Of a stretch of 64,000 bases of DNA, positions 35,201 to 43,414 are shown piece after piece; the stretch's first letter is position 1, and the number at the start of each line of letters is the position of its first letter. The stretch is from CAYMGQ01 sp964390055 (GTDB lineage: Bacteria; Bacillota; Clostridia; Peptostreptococcales; Natronincolaceae). A program made the translations under genes and the position numbers. A model generated the notes under the pieces. That model saw only the letters and a program-made list of their open reading frames with translations. It ran no database searches and was not told the DNA's origin. The DNA is taken from positions 1-64,000 of the forward strand of contig CAYMGQ010000005.1 of assembly GCA_964390055.1 (NCBI GenBank), written 5' to 3'.

Positions 35201-35727
35201 CTAAATTGCCCCCTTGAATCAACCCTTTCCATCCTTTCATAGCCCTGGCTAACTAAGGTCTGGATTAATTCCTGGAGGTCAATAATTTGTCCCACTTTAA
35301 GGGTAATTTTATATTTTTTATATATTTCTACTGGGGTCAACTTTGACAGGAGGGCCTCTATAGGCACAACTATAACACGGGCCCGCCCCTCCATAAGCTC
35401 CTTTAAGGTCCCTAGTCTTTCCTCCTTTATTTCCTCGCTAATGGCCTCCACATCATAGAAAAATATATCCCTATGGGGAAAAAACAAGACCTCATCCCCC
35501 AGGTAAAACTTTAAGTCCTGGTAGATTTGCTGGGCCTCAAGTTCATTGTGAACCAAAAGACAGACTTGTTCCTGGACCTGTTTAAAGATGGCATAAATAA
35601 TATGGGCCCTTTGGGATTCCTGCAATCCATAAACACCTATGGGCATTCTTGACTCCTTTAGGGTCCTTTTTATTTGCATATATTCCGATGAATCTTTCAT
35701 AGGTAACAATAATATGTTCTCTTTCAT
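32209..35727 (-). CDS. mfd: Transcription-repair coupling factor
   Basis: Mfd removes RNA polymerase stalled at DNA lesions and recruits UvrA. UvrB-like N-terminal modules cover about 1-350. A CarD-like RNA polymerase interaction domain near 500-560 (VGDYVVHEGHGIGKYVGIE) precedes a RecG-type superfamily 2 translocase with Walker A GDVGYGKTEVA near 655 and the DEEQ box VVDEEQRFG near 750. The C-terminal TRCF domain ends the protein. Length 1172 is normal. I start at the ATG at 35727; a GTG at 35736 is in frame but only 2 nt from AAGGAG, while the ATG is 11 nt from it, so the start remains uncertain by three residues. It follows the PrsW-like gene by a few bases. Confidence 0.97.
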   Translation of the reverse strand: MKENILLLPMKDSSEYMQIKRTLKESRMPIGVYGLQESQRAHIIYAIFKQVQEQVCLLVHNELEAQQIYQDLKFYLGDEVLFFPHRDIFFYDVEAISEEIKEERLGTLKELMEGRARVIVVPIEALLSKLTPVEIYKKYKITLKVGQIIDLQELIQTLVSQGYERMERVDSRGQFSVRGDILDVFPPSEENPLRIEFFDNEIDSLRCFEVDSQRSIEKIQAGKIYPAMEILIDPSLRQEGKDRIQEDLKNISAKLKAPMAKKLQEKLGEIIEKMDNLEDFQGIKTLAPYFYQRTSSLIDYLDSQAIIMLDEPDRIRERIGAYHEEFQENFKNLLQGGEVLPQQAHLLFNYEEILKGIKTHRLVVFSLLGKNYRDFSPMKTISIPSRSPQGFRGRIGQLINEVKDLGKDGYKIVLMTSTKEKAIRLLETFREEELASSFIVREEAEFNWQQLVILQGNLSRGFEYPDIKYIVMTDYEIYGIHKRKKKTSRRRDAAPIKSFIDLQVGDYVVHEGHGIGKYVGIEELKVEGIKKDYFKISYLGEDNLYVPTDQMDLIQKYIGAEDRAPRLNKLGGSEWLKTKARVKKAIEDMAEELLSLYAQREKIKGYGFSPDTDWQREFEYLFPFEETPDQLRAIEEIKEDMERKRPMDRLLCGDVGYGKTEVAIRAAFKAIMDSKQVAILVPTTILAQQHYNNFKERFAGFPVSIEMLSRFRTPSQQEKVIGDLRTGIVDIVIGTHRLLSKDVAFKDLGLLVVDEEQRFGVKHKEILKQMKKSVDVLTLTATPIPRTLHMSLVGIRDMSVIEDPPGERYPIQTYVAPLNESLIADAILKEIARGGQIYYVYNRVKGIHRIGARLKELVPQGRIAVAHGQMGERQLEKLMMEYYRGEHDILVCTTIIESGLDIPNVNTIIIQDADKLGLSQLYQLRGRVGRSNRQGYAYLLYEKDKILSEVAAKRLRAIKEFTEFGSGFKIAMRDLEIRGAGNLLGGEQHGHLASIGYDLYVKLLEESIRELKGQLVEEQVDTSIELNVDAYISQKYISNPNDKIEVYKKIASIRDKEDLYAIEEEVEDRFGNIPISARNLMLISYIKALAKDLGVESISQKSNNIIIQMTEGGKLKAENIVGLMDKYKRQITIDGGDRPSISYKIQGHNQHKILLDIKRIIEKISGLNKTTN

Positions 35728-35742
35728 CCTCTGCACTGCTCC

Positions 35743-36033
35743 TTACAATTTTTTAACTATATACCAATTCCAAGTACTATGAAAAATCCAAGCTATCATA
35801 ATTCCCATAATTAGTTTTTGTGTTTTCACATAGGTGACCTGGGTTACTATACCAAAAAAGCTATGGCTGATAATACTAGCCATAGCGGCCTCTTTACCTA
35901 TTTCCTTGGATGAGGTAAAGATATCATAAAGCCCTTCAATAAGGCCAAATACCAAATGGCTCCCTATTATTCCGCCCTTAATAGCAAGTGCTATAGTAGT
36001 TTTTATTATTTCTTCCAAGAGGGGGACCCCCAC
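35743..36033 (-). CDS. Small PrsW/CPBP-like membrane protein
   Basis: The short hydrophobic protein carries motifs in the order used by PrsW-type intramembrane proteases: PLLEEIIK, then GLIEGLYD, SHSFFGIV and a final HSTWNW. The Glu pair and the two His residues would be the catalytic or metal-binding set. PrsW relatives cleave membrane anti-sigma factors, but this one is far shorter than usual. The GTG at 36033 has GGAGG 7 nt upstream. The frame is however open back to the pth stop codon, and that extension encodes a further hydrophobic segment; another GGGAGG precedes an ATA at 36129. It may therefore be N-terminally truncated, or use a rare start giving 128 residues. It sits between pth and mfd, where B. 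subtilis has the small gene yabK/fin; it does not look like Fin. Confidence 0.62.
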   Translation of the reverse strand: MGVPLLEEIIKTTIALAIKGGIIGSHLVFGLIEGLYDIFTSSKEIGKEAAMASIISHSFFGIVTQVTYVKTQKLIMGIMIAWIFHSTWNWYIVKKL

Positions 36034-36159
36034 TATTATTCCTCCATCGGCAAAAATTGATAGTAGCCCCTTGTTACATAGATAAGCAAGGCCAGCTGAA
36101 AATATGCCTGCTATAAGGTTTTTTAATATTGGATCCTCCCTCCCTTTCCTATGGAAGCC

Positions 36160-36717
36160 CTATCCATTAAATCGGTTCATGGCCTCTGCGATACCGTACC
36201 TTACAATGGTTTCCACCCCTAGAAGGGCCCTTTCTACAGCCTTTTTCATGGGGGTGACTTCCTCCTTGGAAAAGCTCCCCATTACAAAACTGCTTAGGTC
36301 GCCAAATTGAGGCCTGCCTATACCAAGTCTAACCCTGGGAAATTCATCAGTTTGCACCTGGTAAATAATTGACCGCATACCATTATGGGTACCCGCACTC
36401 CCTTTTTGCCGGATACGGAGGGTACCCAATTCTAAATCTACATCATCATAGATGATAATAAGATTTTCTGTATCTATTTTATAAAAGTTCACTATATCCC
36501 TAACACTTTCCCCACTGAGATTCATAAAGGTTTGGGGTTTTACCAGGAGAATTTTTTTACCCCATAAATGGCCTTCACCATAGAGGGCCCTGTGCTTTAG
36601 CTTGTTAATTTTAATCTTGTTTTCATGGGCCAATAGGTCTACTGTAGCAAAACCCACATTATGCCGGGTCCCCTGGTATCTCCTGCCAGGGTTGCCCAGG
36701 CCTACAACAATATACAT
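36160..36717 (-). CDS. pth: Peptidyl-tRNA hydrolase
   Basis: Pth recycles peptidyl-tRNAs released from stalled ribosomes. VVGLGNPGRRYQGTRHNVGF contains the catalytic His and the conserved Asn; KPQTFMNLSGESV and IIYDDVDLELGTLRI with the catalytic Asp, and GSAGTHNGMRSI follow. Length 185 is typical. In B. subtilis this gene is spoVC, essential and also a sporulation locus. It lies 11 bp downstream of prs and starts at an ATG behind AGGGGTG. Confidence 0.97.
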   Translation of the reverse strand: MYIVVGLGNPGRRYQGTRHNVGFATVDLLAHENKIKINKLKHRALYGEGHLWGKKILLVKPQTFMNLSGESVRDIVNFYKIDTENLIIIYDDVDLELGTLRIRQKGSAGTHNGMRSIIYQVQTDEFPRVRLGIGRPQFGDLSSFVMGSFSKEEVTPMKKAVERALLGVETIVRYGIAEAMNRFNG

Positions 36718-36728
36718 TTATTACACCC

Positions 36729-37676
36729 CTAATCAAATAAGGTACTAACAGATATATGCTTATGAATCCTCTGGATTGCCTCTGCAATCAAGGATGCCAC
36801 AGACAAGACCTTAATCCTGTCAATTTTCTTTTCTTCTGGCAGGGTAATGGTGTTGGTCACTATTAGTTCCTTTATGCAGGATTCCTTAATCCTCTCCAGG
36901 GCTGGTCCTGACAAGAGGGGGTGGGTACAACAGGCATAGACCTCCCTTGCCCCAAATTCCATCAGGGCCTTAGCCCCCTGGACTATGGTTCCTGCAGTAT
37001 CAATCATGTCATCAATTAAAATGACCTGCTTATTTTCTATATCTCCTATGATATTCATGACTTCGGATACATTTGCCTTTGGTCGCCTTTTGTCAATGAT
37101 TGCAATGGGTGCATCCAAGAAATTTGCGAAGTTTCTAGCCCTTGTGACACTTCCCAAATCTGGAGAAACTACAATTATGTCATCAAGATTCTTTTCTTGA
37201 AAATATTTTACCAAGATGGGCATTCCCAATAGGTGGTCCACTGGTATATCAAAATATCCCTGTATCTGGGCTGCATGCAGGTCCATGGTTAGGATCCTGT
37301 CTGCCCCTGCTGTTGTTATTAGATTGGCTACTAATTTGGCAGTAATGGGGTCCCTTGCCTTTGCCTTCCTGTCCTGGCGGGCATATCCATAATAGGGTAA
37401 GACAGCTGTAATCCTCCCGGCAGAGGCCCTTTTTAATGCATCTATTAAGATTAATAATTCCATAAGGTTATCATTTACCGGAGGGTGGGTGGGTTGGACT
37501 ACATATACATCCGCCCCTCTTACCGTCTCATCTATGTTTACAGCAATTTCCCCATCACTAAAGTTCCCCACTACACAATCTCCCAGGGGTACATTAAGTT
37601 CCTTTGCTATTTCTTCTGCCAATGCGGGATTAGCATTACCACAAAAAACCTTAATCTCGTTTCCTCTGATGTTCAT
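36729..37676 (-). CDS. prs: Ribose-phosphate pyrophosphokinase
   Basis: This enzyme makes phosphoribosyl pyrophosphate from ribose 5-phosphate and ATP for nucleotide, NAD, His and Trp synthesis. The flexible catalytic loop and the PRPP-binding loop LIDDMIDTAGTI are clear, as are VVQPTHPPVNDNLMELLIL and YYGYARQDRKA. Length 315 is normal. It lies just after glmU (6 bp). Product PRPP feeds PncB, and the PurR repressor upstream responds to PRPP in B. subtilis, so three PRPP-linked genes lie within 15 kb. Confidence 0.98.
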   Translation of the reverse strand: MNIRGNEIKVFCGNANPALAEEIAKELNVPLGDCVVGNFSDGEIAVNIDETVRGADVYVVQPTHPPVNDNLMELLILIDALKRASAGRITAVLPYYGYARQDRKAKARDPITAKLVANLITTAGADRILTMDLHAAQIQGYFDIPVDHLLGMPILVKYFQEKNLDDIIVVSPDLGSVTRARNFANFLDAPIAIIDKRRPKANVSEVMNIIGDIENKQVILIDDMIDTAGTIVQGAKALMEFGAREVYACCTHPLLSGPALERIKESCIKELIVTNTITLPEEKKIDRIKVLSVASLIAEAIQRIHKHISVSTLFD

Positions 37677-37682
37677 TTCGCA

Positions 37683-39062
37683 TTATTCCTCCCTAGTTTT
37701 CAATAAACCCTTTCTCCTTACCCATCCTTTTTTGTTTTCCTGCCTACTCCTGCCCACAGCTAAATCCCCGGCCCCCACATCTCTGGTTATGGTGGACCCG
37801 CTGGCTATGTAGGCTGATTCTTCCACAGTTACAGGTGCTATTATATTGCAATTGCTCCCTATGAAGGCATAGTCTTTTATAGTAGCCTTGTGCTTGTCTT
37901 TGCCATCATAGTTTACAAAAACTACCCCACAGCCTATGTTTACATCCTGGCCTATTTCAGCATCCCCTATGTAGGCCAAGTGGGAAGCCTGGGAATAGTC
38001 CCCCATAAGGGAGTTTTTCACTTCAACAAAACTTCCAAGTTTAACATGGTTACCAATACGGCAATTGGGCCGTAGGTAGGCATAGGGTCCTATATTACAA
38101 TCATGGCCAAGATGGCTATCTATTATAGTAGAATTTTGAATATTTACCCTGGCCCCTATTGTAGAATTCTCTATTGTTGTATTTGCACCAATAGTACAGG
38201 CTGGCCCTATCCTTGTTTTTCCCTTTAGTATGGAGCCGGGATATATTATAACATCCTGGCCAATTTCAACTCCTTTTTCTATATAGGTTTGGTCTGGCCT
38301 AATGATAGTAACTCCCTGGTCCATATGGGTCTGGTTAATTCTCCTTTGCATAATGGCTTCTACCTGGGCCAACTGCTGCCTAGTGTTTACAGCCATAATG
38401 TCCTCCTGGTCCTTTGTTTTATATAGGCCTACTTGCCCCCCCATATCCATAATAATTCCCAGGCTATCAGTTATGTAATACTCCCCCTGGACATTTTTAT
38501 TGGTAATTTTAAAGAGGGACTCTCTTAGGCTCTTGGCGTCAAAGCAGTAAAGACCGGAGTTAATTTCCCTAATTTCCTTTTCCTCCTGGCTTGCATCCCC
38601 TTCTTCGACAATTTTATAAAGTTGATTTTGATTTTTCCTGACAATACGGCCATAACCATAGGGGTCCTCTAGGTCTGCCGTCAAGACTGTAGCCTTGTAG
38701 CCACCCCCATGATGGAAGTCAATTAATTGCCTTAGGGTCTCTTCCCTTATAAGGGGGCCGTCACCATTTAAAACTAATATGGTCCCCTCTCCTATAAGCA
38801 TATCATAGGCCATCTTAACTGCATGGCCTGTCCCCAGCTGGTTTTCTTGGACAACTGTCTTTATATTACTATCTAGACTGGCCCTGACCTCCTCTGCCCC
38901 GTGGCCTATTATGGTTATGCAGTCCTTTATGCCAGCACTTTTAGCCCCATCAAGAACATGATGAAGCATTGCTTGGCCGCAGACTTTATGTAAAACCTTG
39001 GGAAGCTTGGATTTCATCCTACTACCCGCCCCCGCTGCCAAAATAACTACTTGCAAATTCAT
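37683..39062 (-). CDS. glmU: Bifunctional UDP-GlcNAc pyrophosphorylase / GlcN-1-P acetyltransferase
   Basis: GlmU makes UDP-N-acetylglucosamine, the precursor of peptidoglycan and wall polymers. The N-terminal nucleotidyltransferase (1 to about 225) opens with VVILAAGAGSRMKSKLPKVL. The C-terminal left-handed beta-helix (about 250-440) is built of hexapeptides such as IGPACTIGANTTI and carries the acetyltransferase site. Length 459 is normal. The order spoVG-glmU-prs is the widespread Firmicute arrangement. Confidence 0.98.
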   Translation of the reverse strand: MNLQVVILAAGAGSRMKSKLPKVLHKVCGQAMLHHVLDGAKSAGIKDCITIIGHGAEEVRASLDSNIKTVVQENQLGTGHAVKMAYDMLIGEGTILVLNGDGPLIREETLRQLIDFHHGGGYKATVLTADLEDPYGYGRIVRKNQNQLYKIVEEGDASQEEKEIREINSGLYCFDAKSLRESLFKITNKNVQGEYYITDSLGIIMDMGGQVGLYKTKDQEDIMAVNTRQQLAQVEAIMQRRINQTHMDQGVTIIRPDQTYIEKGVEIGQDVIIYPGSILKGKTRIGPACTIGANTTIENSTIGARVNIQNSTIIDSHLGHDCNIGPYAYLRPNCRIGNHVKLGSFVEVKNSLMGDYSQASHLAYIGDAEIGQDVNIGCGVVFVNYDGKDKHKATIKDYAFIGSNCNIIAPVTVEESAYIASGSTITRDVGAGDLAVGRSRQENKKGWVRRKGLLKTREE

Positions 39063-39184
39063 TTTTACACCACCTGTTATAGTTCACAACATTTTTATTA
39101 GTATTTCCCTTTAATAGTTTATTATATTTTCAACAAATAATAAACCTTTTTTCCAAAATTCTTCAGATTTTAAAGTAAAGATAA

Positions 39185-39218
39185 AAAAATAAAGAAAAGA
39201 GCCCCTTCCTAAGGCTCC
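39185..39218 (-). terminator. Intrinsic terminator of spoVG
   Basis: On the minus strand GAGCC / GGCTC, with a 7-9 nt loop and extra G/C pairing, is followed by TTTTCTTTATTTTTTT. It lies about 10 bp after the spoVG stop and separates it from glmU. Confidence 0.8.
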
Positions 39219-39228
39219 CTTCTTTGTA

Positions 39229-39540
39229 CTATGCGTGGTTGGCTTCACTAATTGTTACAAATTCTTCTTCTTCTGTTTCTTTTTCTTCATTGAGTTTTTC
39301 ATACTCTTGGAAAATTGCTTCCTGAATCTTTGCTCTTGTTTCGGAATTAATTGGATGTGCTATATCCCTAAAATCCCCTTCCCCCATTTTTCTGCTTGGC
39401 ATTGCAATGAATAAGCCGTTCTGTCCTTCGATGATTTTGATGTCATGAACAACAAACTCATTGTCAAAGGTAACAGAAACTATCGCCTTCATTTTTCCTT
39501 CCATTGACATCTTTCTAACTCTTACATCGGTTACATCCAT
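39229..39540 (-). CDS. spoVG: Septation/regulatory protein SpoVG
   Basis: SpoVG is a small RNA- and DNA-binding regulator with roles in sporulation and post-transcriptional control. TDVRVRKMSMEGKMKAIVSV, then NGLFIAMPSRKMGEGDFRDI and AHPINSETRAKIQEAI are the family core, followed by an acidic tail. Length 103 is usual. GAAGGTGGTGAAGG precedes the ATG. It has a sigma-H-like promoter upstream and its own terminator. Confidence 0.96.
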   Translation of the reverse strand: MDVTDVRVRKMSMEGKMKAIVSVTFDNEFVVHDIKIIEGQNGLFIAMPSRKMGEGDFRDIAHPINSETRAKIQEAIFQEYEKLNEEKETEEEEFVTISEANHA

Positions 39541-39626
39541 ATGTCCTTCACCACCTTCCTTATGCCATTACTAGGTTGTGCATAAATCTATGCATGGTAC
39601 TATGATTAATTGAGGGTTACTTACTT

Positions 39627-39655
39627 TAGTTCTCCATAAATTTCTAATTTCCTTC
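39627..39655 (-). promoter_or_regulatory. sigma-H-like promoter of spoVG
   Basis: On the minus strand GAAGGAAAT (39655-39647) matches the sigma-H -35 RnAGGAWWW. Eleven bases later GGAGAACTA (39635-39627) matches RnnGAATWW with one change. B. subtilis spoVG is a classic sigma-H gene. The leader would be about 80 nt. Confidence 0.5.
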
Positions 39656-39783
39656 TTATAATAGATAATTTGTTATAATAATGCTTTTTTACCATGGTTA
39701 AATAAGGATAAGATGACTAATTATTAACAATCTCAGCTGGATTTAATTTATTTGGAATTTTATTTTTTTATTATCAATGGGGC

Positions 39784-40611
39784 CTATTTTTCTGCTGTTA
39801 GTAGGGAATTGGGGGTAAATTTTATAAGCCCCTCCTCCTCCTCTATATCCTCTAGGATTAAGAGGGAAGTGTATTCCTCTACTAGCTTTTTTTCAGGTTG
39901 CCTAGTGCTAATAAAGACCCCTATCCCCTCCACCTGGGTATCAAATTCCTTCATCATGTCCATCATGCCCTTGGCCGTTCCTCCCGCCTTCATAAAATCA
40001 TCTATGATTATTACGCGGGAGTTGGGTGCTATGGCCCGCCTAGACAGGGACATCTTCTGAATTTTACCACTGGTCCCTGAAATATAGTTTATGCTTACTG
40101 TGGACCCCTCTGTAACCTTATTGTCCTTTCTTAGGATAACTAGGGGCAAATTCATAGTCCTTGCCACCATAAGGGCTAGGGGAATCCCCTTGGTTTCTAC
40201 AGTTATAATATAGTCTACATTTTCATAGTTAAATTGGCTGGCCATGACCTTGCCCAATTTATACATAAGCCTAGGTGAATAGATTATATCCGTCATATAT
40301 AGAAAACCCCCGGGTAAAATCCTGTCCTTGTTAATTAAATGACCAGAAATATCCTCCAAAATCTCCCTTGTCTCTTCCCTGCTCACCATGGGGATATATA
40401 TTGCCCCACCGGAGGCCCCTGATATGGTTTTGACCTGGCCTAGTTTTGTTTTTTCCATGGATAGTCTAACTAGCTTTAAATCCTCACTAATTGTTGATTT
40501 TGCCACTGAAAATTTTTCTGTAAAATATTTCAATGGTATAATTTGGTTGGGCCTTTCCCCCAAAATTTTCATCATAGCCCCAATTCTTTCGTTTCTTTTT
40601 AACTTTATCAT
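39784..40611 (-). CDS. purR: Purine repressor PurR (PRTase-like)
   Basis: An N-terminal winged helix (about 1-75, starting MIKLKRNERIGAMMKIL) is fused to a phosphoribosyltransferase-like domain with the PRPP loop VIIIDDFMKAGGTA near residue 200. In Gram-positive bacteria this repressor controls purine genes and is released by PRPP. I start at the ATG at 40611, with an AGGGGGA site 9 nt upstream; the frame from 40632 would begin inside that site. Length 275 fits B. subtilis PurR (285). It lies upstream of spoVG as in B. subtilis and is divergent from murC. Confidence 0.93.
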   Translation of the reverse strand: MIKLKRNERIGAMMKILGERPNQIIPLKYFTEKFSVAKSTISEDLKLVRLSMEKTKLGQVKTISGASGGAIYIPMVSREETREILEDISGHLINKDRILPGGFLYMTDIIYSPRLMYKLGKVMASQFNYENVDYIITVETKGIPLALMVARTMNLPLVILRKDNKVTEGSTVSINYISGTSGKIQKMSLSRRAIAPNSRVIIIDDFMKAGGTAKGMMDMMKEFDTQVEGIGVFISTRQPEKKLVEEYTSLLILEDIEEEEGLIKFTPNSLLTAEK

Positions 40612-40646
40612 AGGAATGGTTCCCCCTATCATGAATATTATATCTA

Positions 40647-40675
40647 ATTATATGGTTTCTGTTCATTATCTTCAA
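40647..40675 (-). promoter_or_regulatory. sigma-A-type promoter of purR
   Basis: On the minus strand TTGAAG (40675-40670) and TATAAT (40652-40647) are separated by 17 bp, about 30 nt before the predicted ATG. No clear PurR box was identified. Confidence 0.6.
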
Positions 40676-40885
40676 GGGGGAAATATTTTAAGCCCCTCCA
40701 ATTATGTGCAAGCCCATAATATTTATGTTATTATATTGGGCAGAGTTTCGTATTAATATTAGTAGGGGTAAAATCATTTATACATACTTATCTATTTAAT
40801 CCAGATTTGTTCTATTATTCTAGTATTCTGGTAAGACTAAGATAAAGAGGACAATGGGATAGCTTATTGCAGAGGGGCGAAATTT

Positions 40886-42271
40886 ATGATTTCTTTTAAT
40901 TCAAAGGAAACTAGAATCAAGCATATACATTTGATAGGCATTGGCGGTATTAGTATGAGTGCCATAGCTGAAATTCTTTTAAAGCATGGTTATCAGGTAT
41001 CAGGCTCAGATATTAGGGATTCAAATATATTGGAAAAATTAAGGAAACACGGGGCCAGGATCTTTATTGGCCATAGGAAAGACAATATACAAGGTCCTGA
41101 CTTAATAGTCTATAGTGCGGCCATTGGGGAGGATAATCCAGAAAGGGTCCGTGGGAAGGAGCTGGGGATTGCCCAGATGGATAGGGCAGAAATCCTGGGA
41201 GAAATAATGCAAGGGTATGACAAGGCCATCGCTGTGGCAGGTAGCCATGGCAAAACCACTACCACCTCCTTAATTTCCCTATTGATGGAGTATTCTGGCC
41301 TAGACCCCACTATTTTAGTGGGGGGGGAGCTAGATGATATAGGGGGCAATATTAAGATTGGTAAAAGCCAGGTCTTTATTACTGAGGCCTGCGAATATGT
41401 AGAAAGTTTTTTGAAGTTTTTTCCCTTTATTGCTATAATCCTAAACATTGATGAGGACCATTTGGACTACTATAGGGATATTGACCATATAAAGGAGGCC
41501 TTTAAGAAGTTTGTGGCCCTGGTACCCAGGGAGGGATTTTTAATTGCCTGCACAGATGATGAGGAAGTAAGGGAGGTTTCTAAGGTTGCCAGTTGTAACC
41601 TTATTAGCTATGGAATTGATAGGGAGGCTCTTTTTATGGCCCAGAAGATTGTTTTTGACAGTGAGGGCCTTCCAAGTTTTCAGGTAAACTATAAGGGACA
41701 ATATTTTGGAGACTTTCATTTAAAGGTTCCTGGCTTGCATAATATTTATAATGCCTTGGCTGCCATTGCTACCTCCCATATCCTTGGGATAGATAGTGAA
41801 ACCATAGGTAAGCATATTGGCAAATACAAGGGAATCCACCGTAGGTTTGATATTTTGGGAGAGCTAAAGGGGGCCAAGATTATTGATGACTATGCCCACC
41901 ATCCCGTGGAGATTAGGGCAACATTAGAGGCTGCCAAGCAATATCCCCATAGGAAGATATGGGCTATTTTCCAACCCCATACCTATAGTCGGACCAAGGC
42001 CCTCCTAAAGGATTTTGCCTCGGCCTTTGACATTGCTGACCATATTATCATTACAGATATTTATGCTGCTAGGGAAGTAGACAATAAGGAAGTGAATAGT
42101 AACAATCTGGTAGAGCTGATAAATCCAGAATTAAAGGCCCTCTATATTAAGGACTTCCATGATATAGCAAGCTATGTTTATGAAAATATAGAGGCAGGTG
42201 ACTTGGTTATAACCATGGGGGCTGGCAATGTATATGAAATAGCTAACCTCCTCTTAAATAAAGTTAAGTAA
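40886..42271 (+). CDS. murC: UDP-N-acetylmuramate--L-alanine ligase
   Basis: MurC adds the first amino acid, L-Ala, to UDP-MurNAc in peptidoglycan synthesis, using ATP. The N-terminal Rossmann-like domain begins HLIGIGGISMSAIAEILL. The central Mur ligase domain has the P-loop AVAGSHGKTTTTSLI near residue 110, and the C-terminal domain contains IIDDYAHHPVEIRAT. Length 461 is normal. It stands alone on the plus strand, not in a dcw cluster, divergent from purR and convergent with the LCP gene. GAGGGGCGA lies upstream of the ATG. Confidence 0.97.
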   Translation: MISFNSKETRIKHIHLIGIGGISMSAIAEILLKHGYQVSGSDIRDSNILEKLRKHGARIFIGHRKDNIQGPDLIVYSAAIGEDNPERVRGKELGIAQMDRAEILGEIMQGYDKAIAVAGSHGKTTTTSLISLLMEYSGLDPTILVGGELDDIGGNIKIGKSQVFITEACEYVESFLKFFPFIAIILNIDEDHLDYYRDIDHIKEAFKKFVALVPREGFLIACTDDEEVREVSKVASCNLISYGIDREALFMAQKIVFDSEGLPSFQVNYKGQYFGDFHLKVPGLHNIYNALAAIATSHILGIDSETIGKHIGKYKGIHRRFDILGELKGAKIIDDYAHHPVEIRATLEAAKQYPHRKIWAIFQPHTYSRTKALLKDFASAFDIADHIIITDIYAAREVDNKEVNSNNLVELINPELKALYIKDFHDIASYVYENIEAGDLVITMGAGNVYEIANLLLNKVK

Positions 42272-42277
42272 TTTAAA

Positions 42278-42299
42278 AGGCTCATCCTAGGATGAGCCT
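42278..42299. terminator. Bidirectional intrinsic terminator between murC and the LCP gene
   Basis: A perfect 10-bp inverted repeat AGGCTCATCC / GGATGAGCCT with a 2-nt centre has T-rich sequence on both outer sides (TTTGTTTTAT on the right; on the left TTTTAAAT when read on the minus strand). Confidence 0.8.
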
Positions 42300-42313
42300 G
42301 ATTTGTTTTATAT

Positions 42314-43312
42314 TTACCTTTCCTCCGATAATAATTCCTCTGAATAATTATCCTCTTTGACCCCATATATGTCTAGGAGGATTTTTCTGGTTTCCTCCGG
42401 ATCGTTAAAGAAGTAAGATAGGCCTTGGACATATTTGGGCTCCCCCGGCAGGGTGGTCATTGAAACCCTGTCTAAATCTAGGGATATGGCATTGGATGCC
42501 AGTTTCATCACGTCCTGTAACTCCATGTCGGTTTTTACAAACCTGAAGGTTCCCGATACGAAGCCGGGTAAGTTGCCCAGTTTTAATGCCTGCCTTAGGG
42601 CCGATTGTATAAATTCCTGTTGGGCCTTAATCCTACCCAAGTCCCCATCCCTGTCTAGGGCACCACTGCCCTTGTCTGCCTTACGATATCTTAAAAACTT
42701 GACCGCATCCTCCCCATTTAAAACTCTGGGGCCTGGCGGAAAGTTAATATATAGGGGTGGGTCGTCATATTTATCAGTATAACGCATACCTGGTGAGGGG
42801 ATGTTTATTGGTACCCCACCTATGGCCTCTACTATAGATGCCGCCCCCTTATAAGTTAGGGTAATATAATAATCCACAGGAACATCTAGGAGCAAATCGC
42901 TAACAACGGACTTAACTCCTGTTGCTCCGTGGTCCCCATAGACTGCATTTATCTTCTTTTTACCTGGACCGTCATAGCCCACCCTGGGATAGTAGGTATC
43001 CCTGGGGATGGATATAATATCCAGGTCCTTGGATTTTGGGTCAAAGGAAACAAACATCATGGTGTCACTACGTACTTCCTCTAGACCCAAGAGCACAAAA
43101 TTAACCCTCTTGCTTTTTGAATAGGCCCTCTTTAGTTGGTCCTGGCCTCCGGTTTCAAAAGGGTTATCGGGGTCCTCCTCCCTTATGGGTGGGTTGTCAT
43201 TGGCTCCCACATGGTTGTCTCTCATAAAAGCCCTAAATCCCATAAAGGCCCCAGAAAATAATATTGTAAAACACACAAAGGCTATAGTAAAAACCTTAAA
43301 AAACTTCTTCAT
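42314..43312 (-). CDS. LytR-CpsA-Psr family wall-polymer ligase
   Basis: LCP enzymes attach teichoic acids or other anionic glycopolymers to peptidoglycan on the outer face of the membrane. A short basic cytoplasmic start and one transmembrane helix (about 8-30) precede the LCP catalytic domain (about 60-230). Conserved stretches are FVLLGLEEVRSDTMM, DIISIPRDTYY and a late RYRKAD. The ATG at 43312 has GAGGA 9 nt upstream, whereas the GTG at 43321 is only one base from it. Wall glycopolymers are the usual anchors for SLH domains, so this enzyme may indirectly serve the surface proteins in the left part of the window, which is an inference. Confidence 0.9.
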   Translation of the reverse strand: MKKFFKVFTIAFVCFTILFSGAFMGFRAFMRDNHVGANDNPPIREEDPDNPFETGGQDQLKRAYSKSKRVNFVLLGLEEVRSDTMMFVSFDPKSKDLDIISIPRDTYYPRVGYDGPGKKKINAVYGDHGATGVKSVVSDLLLDVPVDYYITLTYKGAASIVEAIGGVPINIPSPGMRYTDKYDDPPLYINFPPGPRVLNGEDAVKFLRYRKADKGSGALDRDGDLGRIKAQQEFIQSALRQALKLGNLPGFVSGTFRFVKTDMELQDVMKLASNAISLDLDRVSMTTLPGEPKYVQGLSYFFNDPEETRKILLDIYGVKEDNYSEELLSEER

Positions 43313-43414
43313 CTTATTCACGTCCTCAACTGAGCTTCAATTTATGATATCATCTGAAGTTGATTATACCAGATTGTTTTATTAAAATCTATAGCCTTAT
43401 TTTAGTTAATATTT

